Shown here: piece after piece, positions 33,881 to 45,923 of the stretch
Numbering within the stretch: the stretch's first letter is position 1
How the letters are laid out: every line of letters begins with the position of its first letter
Source: Limnanthes douglasii subsp. nivea
Taxonomy: Eukaryota > Streptophyta > Magnoliopsida > Brassicales > Limnanthaceae
NCBI GenBank assembly: GCA_036936605.1
Contig: JAUPFV010000004.1
Location: 64,938,352-65,002,351, forward strand
Reading direction: 5' to 3'
Length of the DNA: 64,000 nt
Position numbers and translations under genes: made by a program
Notes under the pieces: generated by a model
The model's database searches: none
Told to the model about the DNA's origin: nothing
Seen by the model: the letters and a program-made list of their open reading frames with translations, nothing else

Positions 33881-36028
33881 CTTAGAAATGATACATAAAT
33901 GCTTATAGTTGTGCCACATAGATGAAACATCACTTTAATTAAATTAGATATAAAGAACCGTGATTAGTTTCATTGAAGATGATTTATGAGGGATAACACA
34001 CCCCTACGATGATCTTATGATTTTTACAGTCGATATCTGAAATTAATATTAAGAGGGTATAGATCCATATAAGAAGTTTGGCTAACATATTATATCATAT
34101 ACAAACGAATGATTGAAGTCATCTTGTACAAGAAAAAAATTGTTTTAGTGAAAATTTATGATAGTTATGTTGATTGTTTAGGCTAAATTGAGTTATTGTC
34201 ATGGTGGGGACCGCAAAAAAATCATAACCTTTTTCATGGTCATGGACACGCTGAATTCTTATAAATTCATAATTGGATGATCGTGGCTTCATAAAATTAA
34301 GGTTATTGGATTGTTATTCCACCAATATCTCAAGTGCATTGTAGGATACCAAGTCTAGATCGTATGCAGAAGTTAGAGGTCGATATGACATATCCCTCGA
34401 CCTAGAAAATATAATCTAATAGATCGATGACCCCGAATGCACTTTAGTTCACGAAATATTTGGATTATACTTTTGAGTTGGAATTATAAGAAGAGAAATT
34501 ATTAAAGATAGGAATTAAGTTGGATAACGAGTTCAAAGAAATGTTATGTAATTTATCAAATTGAATTGTGATGTTTTGTATGAATTTTTTTTATGTTGCC
34601 AGAGTTATTGAATCTATTATTTTCCACCACCTTGTGATTGAAAAGAGACTTCAATCGATATGGTAACAACAAAGGGTATTTTCACGAGACAAGGTCCAGA
34701 CTATCTTTAAAGAGCTGAATAAACTACTAAAATTGGGGCACAAAAAGGAGTTTAAGTACTCAACTTGGTTTGGAAATCCGATGTTGATAAAACATAAATA
34801 CAGATAATGAAGGATCTGTGCCAACTTTAATGATCTCATTCATGATCCATACTCGGATATAACCAAATTGAGATAGATCTGAATGATAAATAAAGAAAAA
34901 AAATCATAACATAAAAAAGTTTATATTGCTACAAGGAGATATCATTCGTTTTGTAAAGCACAAAAAAACATTATTGACAAGGGACTGGCCAAATGTTTAA
35001 CAGTCATTTCTAGGTTTATTTACGGTCCTTGGATAAGGGTCACCTTTCTTTTTATCAAAATAAGCAAAACATTTCACTGGAATAAACGAGGAACAAAGGC
35101 TTTCAACAACCTCATTAGGTACATAATCTCTACAGAGATATTATCTAAACAATAGATAGTGAAACCTTTATTTTTATTTTTATTTCATAAGTGTAGTGCT
35201 GACCCGAGAGGAGAACGGGATCCAACGACCAGTGCACTATGTGAGAAAAAGTTTGATACACATTGCAAAGTTGTTAATTGGCCTAGTTGTTGTTTCTCAT
35301 AAGATGCAACCTTATATCTAAGGCCATGCCATCACGGTACGTACATCATTTCATTTGTGCATCATTATTCAAAACCAAACGTCTTTGGTCATTTGACGCG
35401 ATAGTTCCTCAACTCAATAGAAAACAAAATCCAATATAAGCCACATATGAGGACTACCACATAATAAATTGCTAATTTTATTAGTAAATTCTTACTAAAT
35501 CAAGAGATATGAAACACAAAATCACAAAGCGAGATTAATATAAGGAATATAAATGGGTTGTTTGTACAAATAGTGAATCCAACTTTAGAAGTGACACATG
35601 CATACTATTAACTACCTTAGGAGTAGAAAACCAATATAAAAAGTTATATGATTTGAGTTTTCCACAACAAATAATTAGGCGGACTATAAGACATTACTAT
35701 TAGGAATACATTTGGTCTAATTTTATGGAAGACATAAAACATAAACTGTATTTGGATTCTCAACTGGTAGTCAATCATGCATAAGCTGAATACGAATCTA
35801 AGCATGATAATATGGATTAGGTACTTAAATATAGTCAATCAACTAGAACAAAAATTTGATAGAGTCATATACGAGCAATTACCAGGCCAAGAGAATTCTA
35901 GCAAAATTTCTATAACTGATTTAATATGTCTAGCCGACAGTCATGTGGTCATAGTGAAATATACTTAAACAAACTTTAAATCAGCTAGAAAAATTCAAAA
36001 AACAAATAGGTGGGGAAACCAAGGAATA

Positions 36029-36069
<41 letters not shown>

Positions 36070-36660
36070 TACTTAAAATATTGGAGAGAGACAAACTATA
36101 GAGCTTAAGTATGTGTCATGCCATTAAGAGCGGCAGACTACATTCTCTTTGTGCATATATACATATATAATTAAAAAACATTGCACGACCATTTTTGTGA
36201 TGCTTTAGAAAGGAAAAGTTGACTTTCATTTTACGAGATCAAAATAATCATCTTAGCCTGTATTGGCTAACATTGATTGTTGATGTAAAAAACAATTGGT
36301 TTAGCATTGCAAACCATGTTAGTGATTTTTTAATAGAACACACTTATCAGGTGTGTCATTTGGTAAGGTTTCCTCTAATTACCATTTTAACATATGAAGA
36401 CTTGAATTACTAAGCTCATAGAAATAGACAAATGAATATGCCAGTTATTAATTATTACAGTAGACTACTTCACCAAGTGGGTAGCAGCAGAATCATTGGG
36501 CCTTGGTTCGTTTTCAAAATATTCTTATAAATTACGCTACACACATATATTTAGTAGATATTGGATATTAAAGGTGATTACAACAAACAATGAGGTATTA
36601 TTCCAAAAATATAAAATGGCGGATTTGTGTCACATATATGGTATCAAATAAAATATCTCC
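33880..36660 (+). pseudogene. Tat-lineage copy D, heavily decayed pol
   Basis: Domain remnants are in correct Tat order on the plus strand. A possible protease region is near 34000-34100. An RT N-terminus (KELNKLLKLGHKKEFKYSTW, then FGNPMLIKHKYR and ICANFNDL) lies at 34700-34830. RT/RNase H (FHWNKRGTKAFNNLIRYI) lies near 35080-35125. The end of the archaeal-type RNase H (LEQKFDRVIYEQLPGQENSS) lies at about 35840-35900. An integrase strand (QLLIITVDYFTKWVAAESLG) lies near 36440-36500. Stops and frameshifts are abundant. It is the oldest of the four Tat copies by decay. LTRs and an accessory gene were not identified. Confidence 0.6.
36033..36067. repeat. (TA)n microsatellite
   Basis: An uninterrupted TA dinucleotide run of about 35 bases interrupts the pol remnant of copy D. 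A shorter AT run lies at about 2470-2490. Confidence 0.95.
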
Positions 36661-36769
36661 ACCGGTATCATCCATAAACCAACGACGAAGTATAAGTCAC
36701 GAACCGAACCATTCTCAATATTATAATGGAAATTGAAATTGTTAAATGCAAATAACCCGATTTATACAC

Positions 36770-37140
36770 GAGGTACGATAGACATATATGAATAATCCAA
36801 GGATAACTACAAGGTCGGGTAGAACGAACTCTATCTATATGACTATAAGTCAAGCCATCGATGTACGAGACCACAGGTCACCCATACGATGTAATAAAAT
36901 TCAAGCGATAAGAGTCTTAACAATATGACTATAAGTCAAACCACCGATCATCTCCACTCTCTTGACACCATAAAAGTCGGGCAATAAACTTTCTAGTGAC
37001 ATGACTATAATTCAAGCTCATGATTTATGAGACCAAAGGCCTCACAAAAAAGACATTAAAATGTGTGAGGAAAAATCCCCAAACAAATGAATATAAGTCA
37101 AGATATTGGTCTATGACCTGCGATTAGTAAGCATTTCTAA
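36770..37140 (+). repeat. About 80-bp minisatellite downstream of copy D integrase
   Basis: ATGACTATAAGTCAAGCC-like words start near 36839, 36925, 37001 and 37087, so the period is about 76-86 bp. Each is followed by variants of ATCGATG...GAGACCACAGG. It occupies the same place relative to pol as the minisatellites of copies A, B and C but shares no sequence with them. Confidence 0.75.
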
Positions 37141-37439
37141 GGATATAAAAATACTTGGACGAGGTGGTTATGCAACATATAAAATTATTAGATGAAATTA
37201 AAAGTAGTATATATACGTAAAAGAGGTGTATCATATCGAATACTTCATACTAAATAAAGATAAAACATCGATTAGTTATTTAACCGATCAACCAAACTAG
37301 AGACATAAATCGATATCAAACACTTCCATTATCGTGAGTGCTATGAACTTATATTTCGTAGTTGACTCAGATATACACAACCTATTTATTTGATACATAA
37401 AAAGAAGTTCCACTGCAAAAGTGAACACCCGCCCTTAGT

Positions 37440-40031
37440 TGATTTGTTATTGGTTAGAATATTAATCCAACTTGTATATGTGTATCCCTCAAATACCTTC
37501 AAGAAAATTTAAAAATATTACAGGCCTGCTTTATTCATCTTCTTCAAATATTCAAATACCATTCCAATCGCATTTTAATGTTCAAAACTTGGATCTAATA
37601 GTAAATTGATTTAATTTAATCACCAAAAATGAAACATATGCCCTAGTGCATAAAGCTCCATATATTGGAACTCCTATACCATTAGTGAATTCCAATTGAG
37701 TCACTATTTGTTTTTCTGAATTTCAAACCATGATCAAATGACAGATATGCTTTTTTGAATTTTATATGTTTAAACTTATCAAGTTTCTTTTTTAATGTAA
37801 CGAGATTGACTTAGGAAAAAAAGTTTCCATTATTTTGGAATATAGTTATATTTAAAACAGTATATACTTTTTCAAGATCTTTTATCTCAAAAGTATAAGA
37901 CATAACATAGTTTTAATAATCTCTTTCATGTGATTACTTAATATGAGTAAATCAACATGTATTTTTAATATTGTGTCTAAAACCATCGTATATAATTGTA
38001 TTATCAAAATTTTATGTGATTTCTCGTGTGTTTATTTAATATAAAAAATAAAAAAACCTAAATTGTGTTTCATTTCCAGGAAGTATAAACCTTCTGTAGT
38101 TTCCATTTAAATCTCATTGTCGAGATATCTATTTAAAAATATGGTTTGAAGTCTATGCTTGTGGTTCTAGCAACCAAAGCATATGTGTAAAAATAATATA
38201 TTACCTATTTATATCGAAAATCATTACCTACCAATCTTATGTTGAATGTTTGAATGGTACCATCCGCGTGAGATTTTTTTTCTAAACAACCACATACAAA
38301 TAATTGTTTTTAAAGTAGAAAGTGTACCAATTATCTACCATGTGTGGTTTTAAATAACTGAATTTATTCCACTATTTTTTACCTCTTACCAGAATGCAGA
38401 GAATATTATATTTTTATAAGATTCAAGGTTAATTTAAAAAAAGAACCTCCAAATGTTTTTTGTGTCTTTTCTTCACAAACTCTTTCCACCAAGTATAAAT
38501 GAATCTTTTGAGATCTATCTCATAAAATGGTAGACCTTAAGGTCTATTCTATCCTTAACTCTTACGAGGTTCATGTGGTTGTTCTTTAACGAAATGGTTT
38601 TGTTGCAAAATTATTTCCTCAATTTTTTTCACAACGATTTGAGTATTATTATCATTAAATAAGTTAGATGCAAATGAATTCGATTTTTCTAGATTTAACA
38701 TAATATTAAAATCCAATTCTAATAGTCTATAACACTTTTTATTGGTTGCATAACCAATAAACACATATTTTATATTTTTTTACCTTATTGATTTTTTTGA
38801 CCTTATTGTATTTTTTTAGTCCATACTTTTATAAAAGGCTAACCACCTCCACACTTTAACATATCTAATATATTTTTTTCCTCTTTTTTTCTATAAATAT
38901 TTTAGAAATATTTTAGTATTTTAGAAAAATATGATAAAGAATATAACATGTAGTTAAAAAAGCTTATCTTCATAAATTAATATGCAACTTAAAAATTATT
39001 AGTATGTTATTGTTCATCTGAGTTAAATTTCTATTTTTTCATTCATATGATCTATTTTCTTGATGAATATAAGATACCGATCATTGATAGATTATATCGT
39101 GCTCTTCACAAAACTTAGAAAATATTTGTTAGAAATATTTGATCACTACGTAATATTTTAGCCTTAGTGTATAATTAAATTTCAGGCTTCGTTTTGAATA
39201 TCTAAAACATACTAAAAATGTGTAACAAATATACATAAGTAAATTTAGAGTAGTCATCTATGGAACTCATAAAGTATAATTTACCCAATACGCAATTCAT
39301 ATATATAGTAGTGTAAATTAAATTTAATATAATAATTTTGTACATCGTTCTACATATTTATAAATATTTTTAATCATCTTCGATTCCAAACGCAATTCAA
39401 ATTTTCATACAAACCTATATTAACTTTTATAAGTTTGTATTCTGTGGTATATCATAGTCGTTTCTTTACATTCACATTGTCTATTGTAAGAATATCATTG
39501 CAAAAATGTCAGCCAACAATATAATTCGGTATTAGTTCTTCTTCATATATATTTATAAAAGAGAATAATTAAATTAAAAAATGTAAAAATCAACATGATC
39601 CATATAGAATTAATCTTGCTCCCCAACATAATTGAAATCGGGAAATTTCCTCTAGAGTCATAACTTACCCTCTGCAGATGCGCCCTCATATAAATCCATG
39701 AAAAATATGCCACCTTTTTGGATAAAAATATCTCTTGTTGGCAATTCACAGTTCATCTTCAAGCACTTATCACTGTAGAAGCAACAAAGTGAAGTTCCTT
39801 AACCGTATCTTCTAAACTATTATTGTTGTTCTCTAAGCAATTTTTTTGTATCAAGATGGAAAGTTTACCACATAAATCTTCTTGATGCTGGAGAAGTTTT
39901 CTTCTCTTCAAAAGAATGTTTACCTCTGTACTTGCAAAAATTATGACAAGAACGTTGCTCATCTTCATCTTCTTTTCTTTATTTTCTTTTACATTCAAGA
40001 ATTACTAAACTGTTTCAGCTATAACCCGTTT
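37440..40031 (-). pseudogene. Ty1/copia polyprotein remnant (element E)
   Basis: Minus-strand remnants are in order from the primer site. A gag/protease-like region spans 39543-39998. Integrase pieces are YVKVW/CGGG-like (about 38850) and MFIGYATNKKCYRLLELDFN (38700-38764). RT pieces follow: KAYALVAR; FLNRYLDNEI (the conserved 'FLNG.LDEE' helix, about 38120); and VDLLILSNHMKEIIKT (from the 'YVDDLLI' strand, about 37930), in which the catalytic Asp pair is disrupted. An RNase H-proximal segment (HWNAIGMVFEYLKKMNKAGL, about 37530-37590) is last. Order and motifs identify Copia. Many stops show long decay. The 3' end of the element was not located. Confidence 0.7.
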
Positions 40032-40039
40032 TGATACCA
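40032..40039 (-). other. Primer binding site of Copia element E
   Basis: On the minus strand the sequence TGGTATCAAAACGGG directly follows the LTR end CCAACA. This is the usual Copia initiator-Met tRNA primer site. Confidence 0.75.
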
Positions 40040-40128
40040 TGTTGGATTTTTTCATGTATAAGAACATAAAATATAGATAAGAGAAAAGCGAAAATAAATG
40101 AAATAGTTTTATCATTTATTATTATTAT
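40040..40128 (-). repeat. Copia E LTR, left piece, interrupted by Tat copy B
   Basis: The LTR begins on the plus strand as TGTTGGATTTTTTCATG and breaks off at the copy B insertion. It resumes in 49372-49385 and 59469-59577. The rejoined LTR would be about 210 bp, bounded by TGTTG and CAACA. Confidence 0.75.
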
Positions 40129-40507
40129 TGATCAGATCAGATAACGTCGGAGGAGTATAATAGTAATTCTCTTTTTATATGAATGGGCCGTTCGGACAAG
40201 ATGAATAAATTTTGGTGATTGAACAGTGACTTGAGTAGACTAATGACTCAACAGTGTGCCTAACACTTTAACTTTTGGGCTTATGGGCTCATAGGAAGGA
40301 CCCGAATATAAGTTATGACCCGAAAGGCCTATGGATCCTAGAAAAAATATAAATACCCCAATTAACAACATTAAATGGGTTAGACTTTTTTCAAAAATAT
40401 TAAATACAAGCACTTTTCTTCTCTTACTTCTCTTTATAAAAATCTTAAACACTAAATTACAAAAGGATCTTCTGATTCTACCCTCGTAATACTTTTTACC
40501 CTTATCA
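40129..40507 (+). repeat. 5' LTR of copy B
   Basis: It begins TGATCAGATCAG and ends CCCTTATCA. It contains AATATAAATACCCC, a probable TATA box. Next to it at 40511 lies TTGGCGGCCATAAGGGGAG, a decayed form of the Asp-tRNA-type primer site usual in Tat elements. Confidence 0.85.
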
Positions 40508-40570
40508 AATTGGCGGCCATAAGGGGAGAAAAAAGGTACTTATAATTGGAAGTTCGGAAACTTTTGAGAT

Positions 40571-43500
40571 ATGGATATCAATATACAAGAAGTGCTACCT
40601 CATGAAGTTGAAGGAATAAGAGATGCGAGTGATCATGCTAATGTGTCTCATATTAATCATAACACGGAGGAAAGATCATTCATGCAAAATGAACGTGATC
40701 AGTTGAGGGCTGAGATTGAAGCTCTAAGAGCCTAAAGACAAGTTGAAAGGGAATTACAATAAAAATCGATGTGGGATGTATATCTATTGATGAGTCTAGT
40801 GATAATAACAAACAAGGTGAAAATGATTAGTCCCCAAAGGCCATATTAACTCTAAAATGGAGCATCAGAATAAACAAGTGATGAGCATATCAGATTTCGC
40901 ATAAAATTCAACTACAACATCTGAATCTGATGGGTATTCTTCATCGTTTAGTGACTAGGGCCGTCAGAAAAAGAAAGTGAGGTTAACCAAGAAATATAAT
41001 AGGAAAAAGGACATTAAGGGAAAATGAAGAAGAATAAATATTCATGGAAAATAAAAGGTCGGCAGATCACAGTGTTGATCATTTACTAAGTGATCAATTT
41101 GATATTCAGTCTGAACCAGGTATATTTGCTACTCCTGATGAAGATAATGTGTTTAGTAGTAACCATAATCGGAAGCAATCACCTGTTTCCTCAAAGATAC
41201 TCTTTGGACATCTGCCGATGCGTTTTGACAACTCCAAAATGGAAAAATAAGATGGTAGCAAAGATCCAAATAACCACCTCGAGCAGTTCAAGAATTTTAT
41301 AATGAATTTTGATGATGATGATAAGATTTTATATCGGGCCTTCTCGCAAACTTTCAAGATGAGTACTTTAAATTGGTATAATAGTTTACCACAGGGATCC
41401 ATTAAAACCTTTGATGTTTTCTGGATGGCCTTTCAGATAGAATTCATGGGAAGTAAGGAGCTTAAAGGAAATGGTGATATTCTCATCCATTGTGCTCAAG
41501 AACTAAACGAGTTTGTGATAGAATATATTAGTCATTTTCTGAAGACGAAAAACGGTTTGGCCGATTGTTTTGAACAAGTATCCATTGATTTCTTCAGAAA
41601 AGGGTTGAACCATGGTGAATGGGCTATTTTGGTGACTCGTCAATTCCACAAGCCAATACTCAATCCCAGGTCATAGTTAATTAACTCAAATCAAGCCTAA
41701 CAATTTAAACCCAAGAGGGGTCCGTGGATTCAACCTGAATGGTGCTCCGAACTGGGTGAAAGTGCGGCTACTATTTATTATAAAACTAAGAATATTATGA
41801 ATTTTAGAAGACCATCACCAATTCAGTCTCCTAGAGAGAATCAAATTACTCTCTTTTGTAAGTACCACAATGATGTGGGTCATGATACCCACGATTGCAT
41901 CTCCCTAGAACAATAAGTGCAGAATTTAATCGAGAGAGGAAAGTTGTCAGGTTTTATAAAAAAAACAAGGGCACAATAGGCAAGTCAACACTTACTCTCA
42001 GTATAATACGAATATAACAAGAGCAGCATCACCAATTGGTCCAGGGTAAAGTCTGGGTGCATCGAGACAAGAAGATGTTATGGTGATTATAGAAAGGTTT
42101 GATGTAGATTCAGAAAATCTAGATCCTGATCTGGATCAGAATCAATTTGGTATGATAGTGGAAAAGACTTCAATAGTTTCTGATCTACGTAACTTCTTCG
42201 AAGCTTTAACCATTTTTGGAGGAGACACTACGATTGCACACTCAAACTGTTTAAGAAATAGAGATGTAAATAGTCTGACAAATCAGTTAGAGGGAAAAAG
42301 GTCTACACATCTTTGTCAAATTCAGGCTTCATTCATGGTATTTGATGAAGAGGATTTAAGTGATATTTCGGGCTCACACGAAGATGTTGTGGTAATAGAG
42401 GCATCTATTGGAGGCAATTATATACATTGAATTTTAACCGATACTGACAGTTTGGAGAATATATTGTTCATATCGACTTATAAATAATTATAGAAACCCC
42501 CACTCATCTAGTGTTCAAATAGGACCATAGTAGGATTTACTTGGACTTCAGCCGATGTAATTGGAGAATTTGAAGAAGAGGTCTTGTTGGGGGAAAGGCC
42601 ACTTAAAAATGGTAATGGTTTTGTTTATAATAGTTGATTGTCCAACATCTTACAACGCCATATTCGGTATCTTTTGGTTAATATCATTTGGGTTTTAAAA
42701 TGTTGGAGCTACTTATCAACGACTAGTGAATAAGGCATTTGCTAATCAAATTGGCAGAAATATAGAAGTTATTGATGATATGATGGTAAGAAGGAAGATC
42801 ACATATCTGATCTCTATGAAACATTTTCTAACTTGAAAGCAATCAATTTAAAGTTAAACCCAGAAAAAGGTACCTTCATAGTCCAATCTGGAAACTTTCT
42901 GGGGTATATTTTAAGTGAGAAAGAGATTCAGGCTGATCCGGATCAGTTAAACACTTTGTTAGCTATGGATCCACCTTGAAATACTAAAGACTTTAATTGG
43001 TCTCTAAAATGTGATCAAGCTTTCCTTGAAATACAAAAACACTTATCTTTACCCAAGACGATGTTCAAACCTGTTGAAGGAGAAATGTTTTATATGTATC
43101 TTTTCATGTCGGAGTATGCGGTAAGTGTTGTATTAGCTCGAGAAGTGGATAATTACCTCCGACCGGTTTACTATATAAGCAAGAGTTTGCTGGAAGCTGA
43201 GAAAAACTACTTTAAACTGGAAAAACTGGTTTTTAGCATTAGTAATAGTAGCTAGAAAGATGAAACCTTGTTTTCAATCACACTCTATGACAGTTCAAAC
43301 TTCTTTTCCACTGAAAAATATGCTACAAAAGGCTGATATATCGAGGAGAATGACCAAATGGTCAGTTGAGCTTAGGGATTATGATATTAAATTTTCACCT
43401 CGGTCTGCAATCAAAGCTCAAACTATGGCTTTATTTTTAGTAGAGTTGCATTCTAAGAGGCCTCATGAAGAAGCTCAAGTAATGAAGTTCAAGAAGGAAT

Positions 43501-45178
43501 GTGTGATCCGAACTGATGGTGGATCTAGTACCATAGGGTGTGGAGCTGGAATTTTCCTAACCTATCCTTATGTTGATACCATGTATCAGGCTATATGCTT
43601 TGGCTTTAGATCATCGAACAATGAGTCAAAATATGAAGCGACCATAGCCTGTTTAAGGCTAGCTCAAATTTGTGGGGCTAAAAGAGTCCGATTGATAAGT
43701 GATTTGCAACTACTCATTCATCAAGCTCAAGGATAATATAAAACTAGGAGATATCACTTGATAAAATATGTACAAGTGAGAAAAGAAATCACCGTGAGTT
43801 TTAAATGTATCAAATATGAGCATATACCCATATCAGAAAACGACATGGAAGATTCTTTAGCCACGTGAAGCATACATTTAGATCCATATGCAGGAATGTC
43901 CTTTTATAGATGCAGCGACATGAAAGAAGGGTCACCTAGGAGAAAGCATGCACTTATCTGATGTAATCTCTAAAGATTGTAGGAATGAAATCCAATAGTT
44001 TATCACTAATGGAGTTCTACCCTCAGATAAAGCTTTGGCCAAGAAAGGAAAATACACACCTCGTGGTTGTCTAGTCCTAAGCAGAGTTATTAATAAAAAA
44101 TATTTTAGTCGGCCTATACTACGTTGCCTCGGATCTAATAAATCTAAAAAAAATTATATGAATTACATGATTGAGAGGGGTTCCCACATTGTGGTTACAT
44201 ATTTCTGACTAGAATAGTCTTAATAGCATGATATTATTTGGGAAAAAGATGCGATCCTTGCCAAAAATATGGAAATGACATCCATGTTCCAGTAGTCCCC
44301 ATGAAATCATTATCTGAACCTATACCCTTTAATAGATGGGGAATTGATTTGGTTGGATCCCTTTCAGTGGCATCTGGAGGTTGTCATACCATAATTGTGA
44401 CGACAAATTACTTCTCCAAACAGATAGAAGTTGCATCGTTAGCTGGAACAACATCTAAGGCAGTGATAAAGTTTATTATCTCCAACATATGCTGCCGATT
44501 TGGTATTCCCAAGCGCATCAGTACATAACGATCCTCAGTTTAATAACAAAGACATGGATGTATATTGTACATCAAGATGAATTCAACATTGTTTCTCTTC
44601 TTCTTTTCATCCTTAAGCCAATGGGCAAGTCGAAGTAGCAAATCAGACCATTTTATCGGGCTTTAAAAAGAATTGAGAAGGAGCATTTAGGAAATGGTTG
44701 AGTTACTTACACAAGGTAGTACGTGGATACCAAACCACTCTTCATACACCCACACAAGAGTGTCTATTTTCTTTATTTTATGGGATGAATGCGATCACAC
44801 ATATAGAAGCTACATTTCCTTCATCTGAGTTCAAAATTAATGACAGAGAGAATGAGATATCAATGAGGACCCAGTTAGATTTAATTAAATAAAAAAGAGT
44901 GAAAGCACATTTAAGAACTGCACGTTGTCAAGGCTTGGTGATGAGAAGGTTCGCCTTTAAAGTGAAAAAGAAGAGATTTTCAAGTAGGAGATAAGGTATT
45001 AAGAAAAGTGTTCTTACACATGAAAGAGAAGTAGTTTGAAAAGCTAGCTCTAAAATGGTAAGGACCATACGTTGTATGTGAAAGAGTTAAACATGAAACG
45101 TATAAGCATCTAGACAAAGAAGGCAACATGCTGAAGCAATTTTGGAATGTTGAGCATCTCAGGTTATACTTGGAATAA
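40571..45178 (+). pseudogene. Copy B gag-pol (Tat), protease-RT deletion
   Basis: Domains in order: a gag N-terminus from ATG 40571 (EVLPHEVEGIRDASDHANVS); a gag core at 41302-41676 (WYNSLPQGSIKTFDVFWMAF); a zinc-knuckle-like CKYHNDVGHDTHDC (about 41850); and a protease region (HEDVVVIEASIGG, TDTDSLENILF) whose DTG reads DTD. After PTSYNAIFGIFW the frame jumps to RT palm sequence (GATYQRLVNKAFANQIGRN), so the RT N-terminal half is missing. The active box reads EVIDDMMV without its Tyr. RNase H (VYYISKSLLEAEKNYFKLEK) and an archaeal-type RNase H (RTDGGSSTIGCGAGIFLTYP, SSNNESKYEA) follow. Next come an integrase zinc finger and core (RCDPCQKYG, WGIDLVGSL) and a GPYVV-type C-terminus ending EHLRLYLE. 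Stops and shifts disable it. Confidence 0.85.
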
Positions 45179-45338
45179 ACTCGTTTTGTAAATATTTACT
45201 TTGTTTTACTTCACTGTAAATATTTTGGGGCCATACTCTTTCCTACCATGGTGGCACGGGGAGGTTTTAATGAGGTGTTCAGATCTCAATCAATATATCA
45301 TCATTTGCCTTTTTAAAAGAAATTGTTGTGGTTATTCG

Positions 45339-45640
45339 GATCAGATGAATTAAGGGCTTATTAAACACTTTTTACCCTCAAATGGATCACTTTTGAGGGA
45401 TCAGATGAATTAAAGACTTATTAAACACTTGTTCCCCTCAAATGGATCACCTTTGAGTGGATTTGATGAATTAAAGACTTATTAAACATAGGTTTCCTTT
45501 AAATGGATCACCTTTGAGTGGATCGGAAGAATGAAGGGCTTATTAAACACTTATTGCCTTCAAATAGATTAGTTTTGAATGACTCAGATGAATTAAAGAC
45601 CTATTTCGAATGGATTAAGGATTTATTAAACATTTATCTT
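45339..45640. repeat. 60-61-bp minisatellite between the genes of copy B
   Basis: Units start at 45339, 45399, 45460, 45521 and 45581, each with GATCAGATGAATTAAAGAC, TTATTAAACACTT and CCCTCAAATGGATCAC. It follows the gag-pol stop by about 160 bp. It is unrelated in sequence to the repeats of copies A, C and D. Confidence 0.9.
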
Positions 45641-45923
45641 TTTCAATTATTGATGAGGTTTAATATATATATTTTTATTTTATTTTCCTTAAGTACGATC
45701 AGATATTAGTAGAAGTATTAAAGGAACATAGTGAAATACTAAGTGAATAAAAACAAAGATGACCTAGAATGATGGTATGGTCATAGAAGACACCCGATCT
45801 ATATTACCAAAATGACTTGTGTATGATAAGGGCTTATGCCTACATGGTTACTAAGAAATCTGATCTAAAATATAACAAAAATGCCTTATAAAATTTGAAG
45901 GACTTTGATTCCCAAACACAAGA
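45640..45923. other. Junction between minisatellite and accessory gene of copy B
   Basis: A+T-rich, with no coding match. It presumably holds the 3' ends of both convergent transcripts. Confidence 0.35.
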
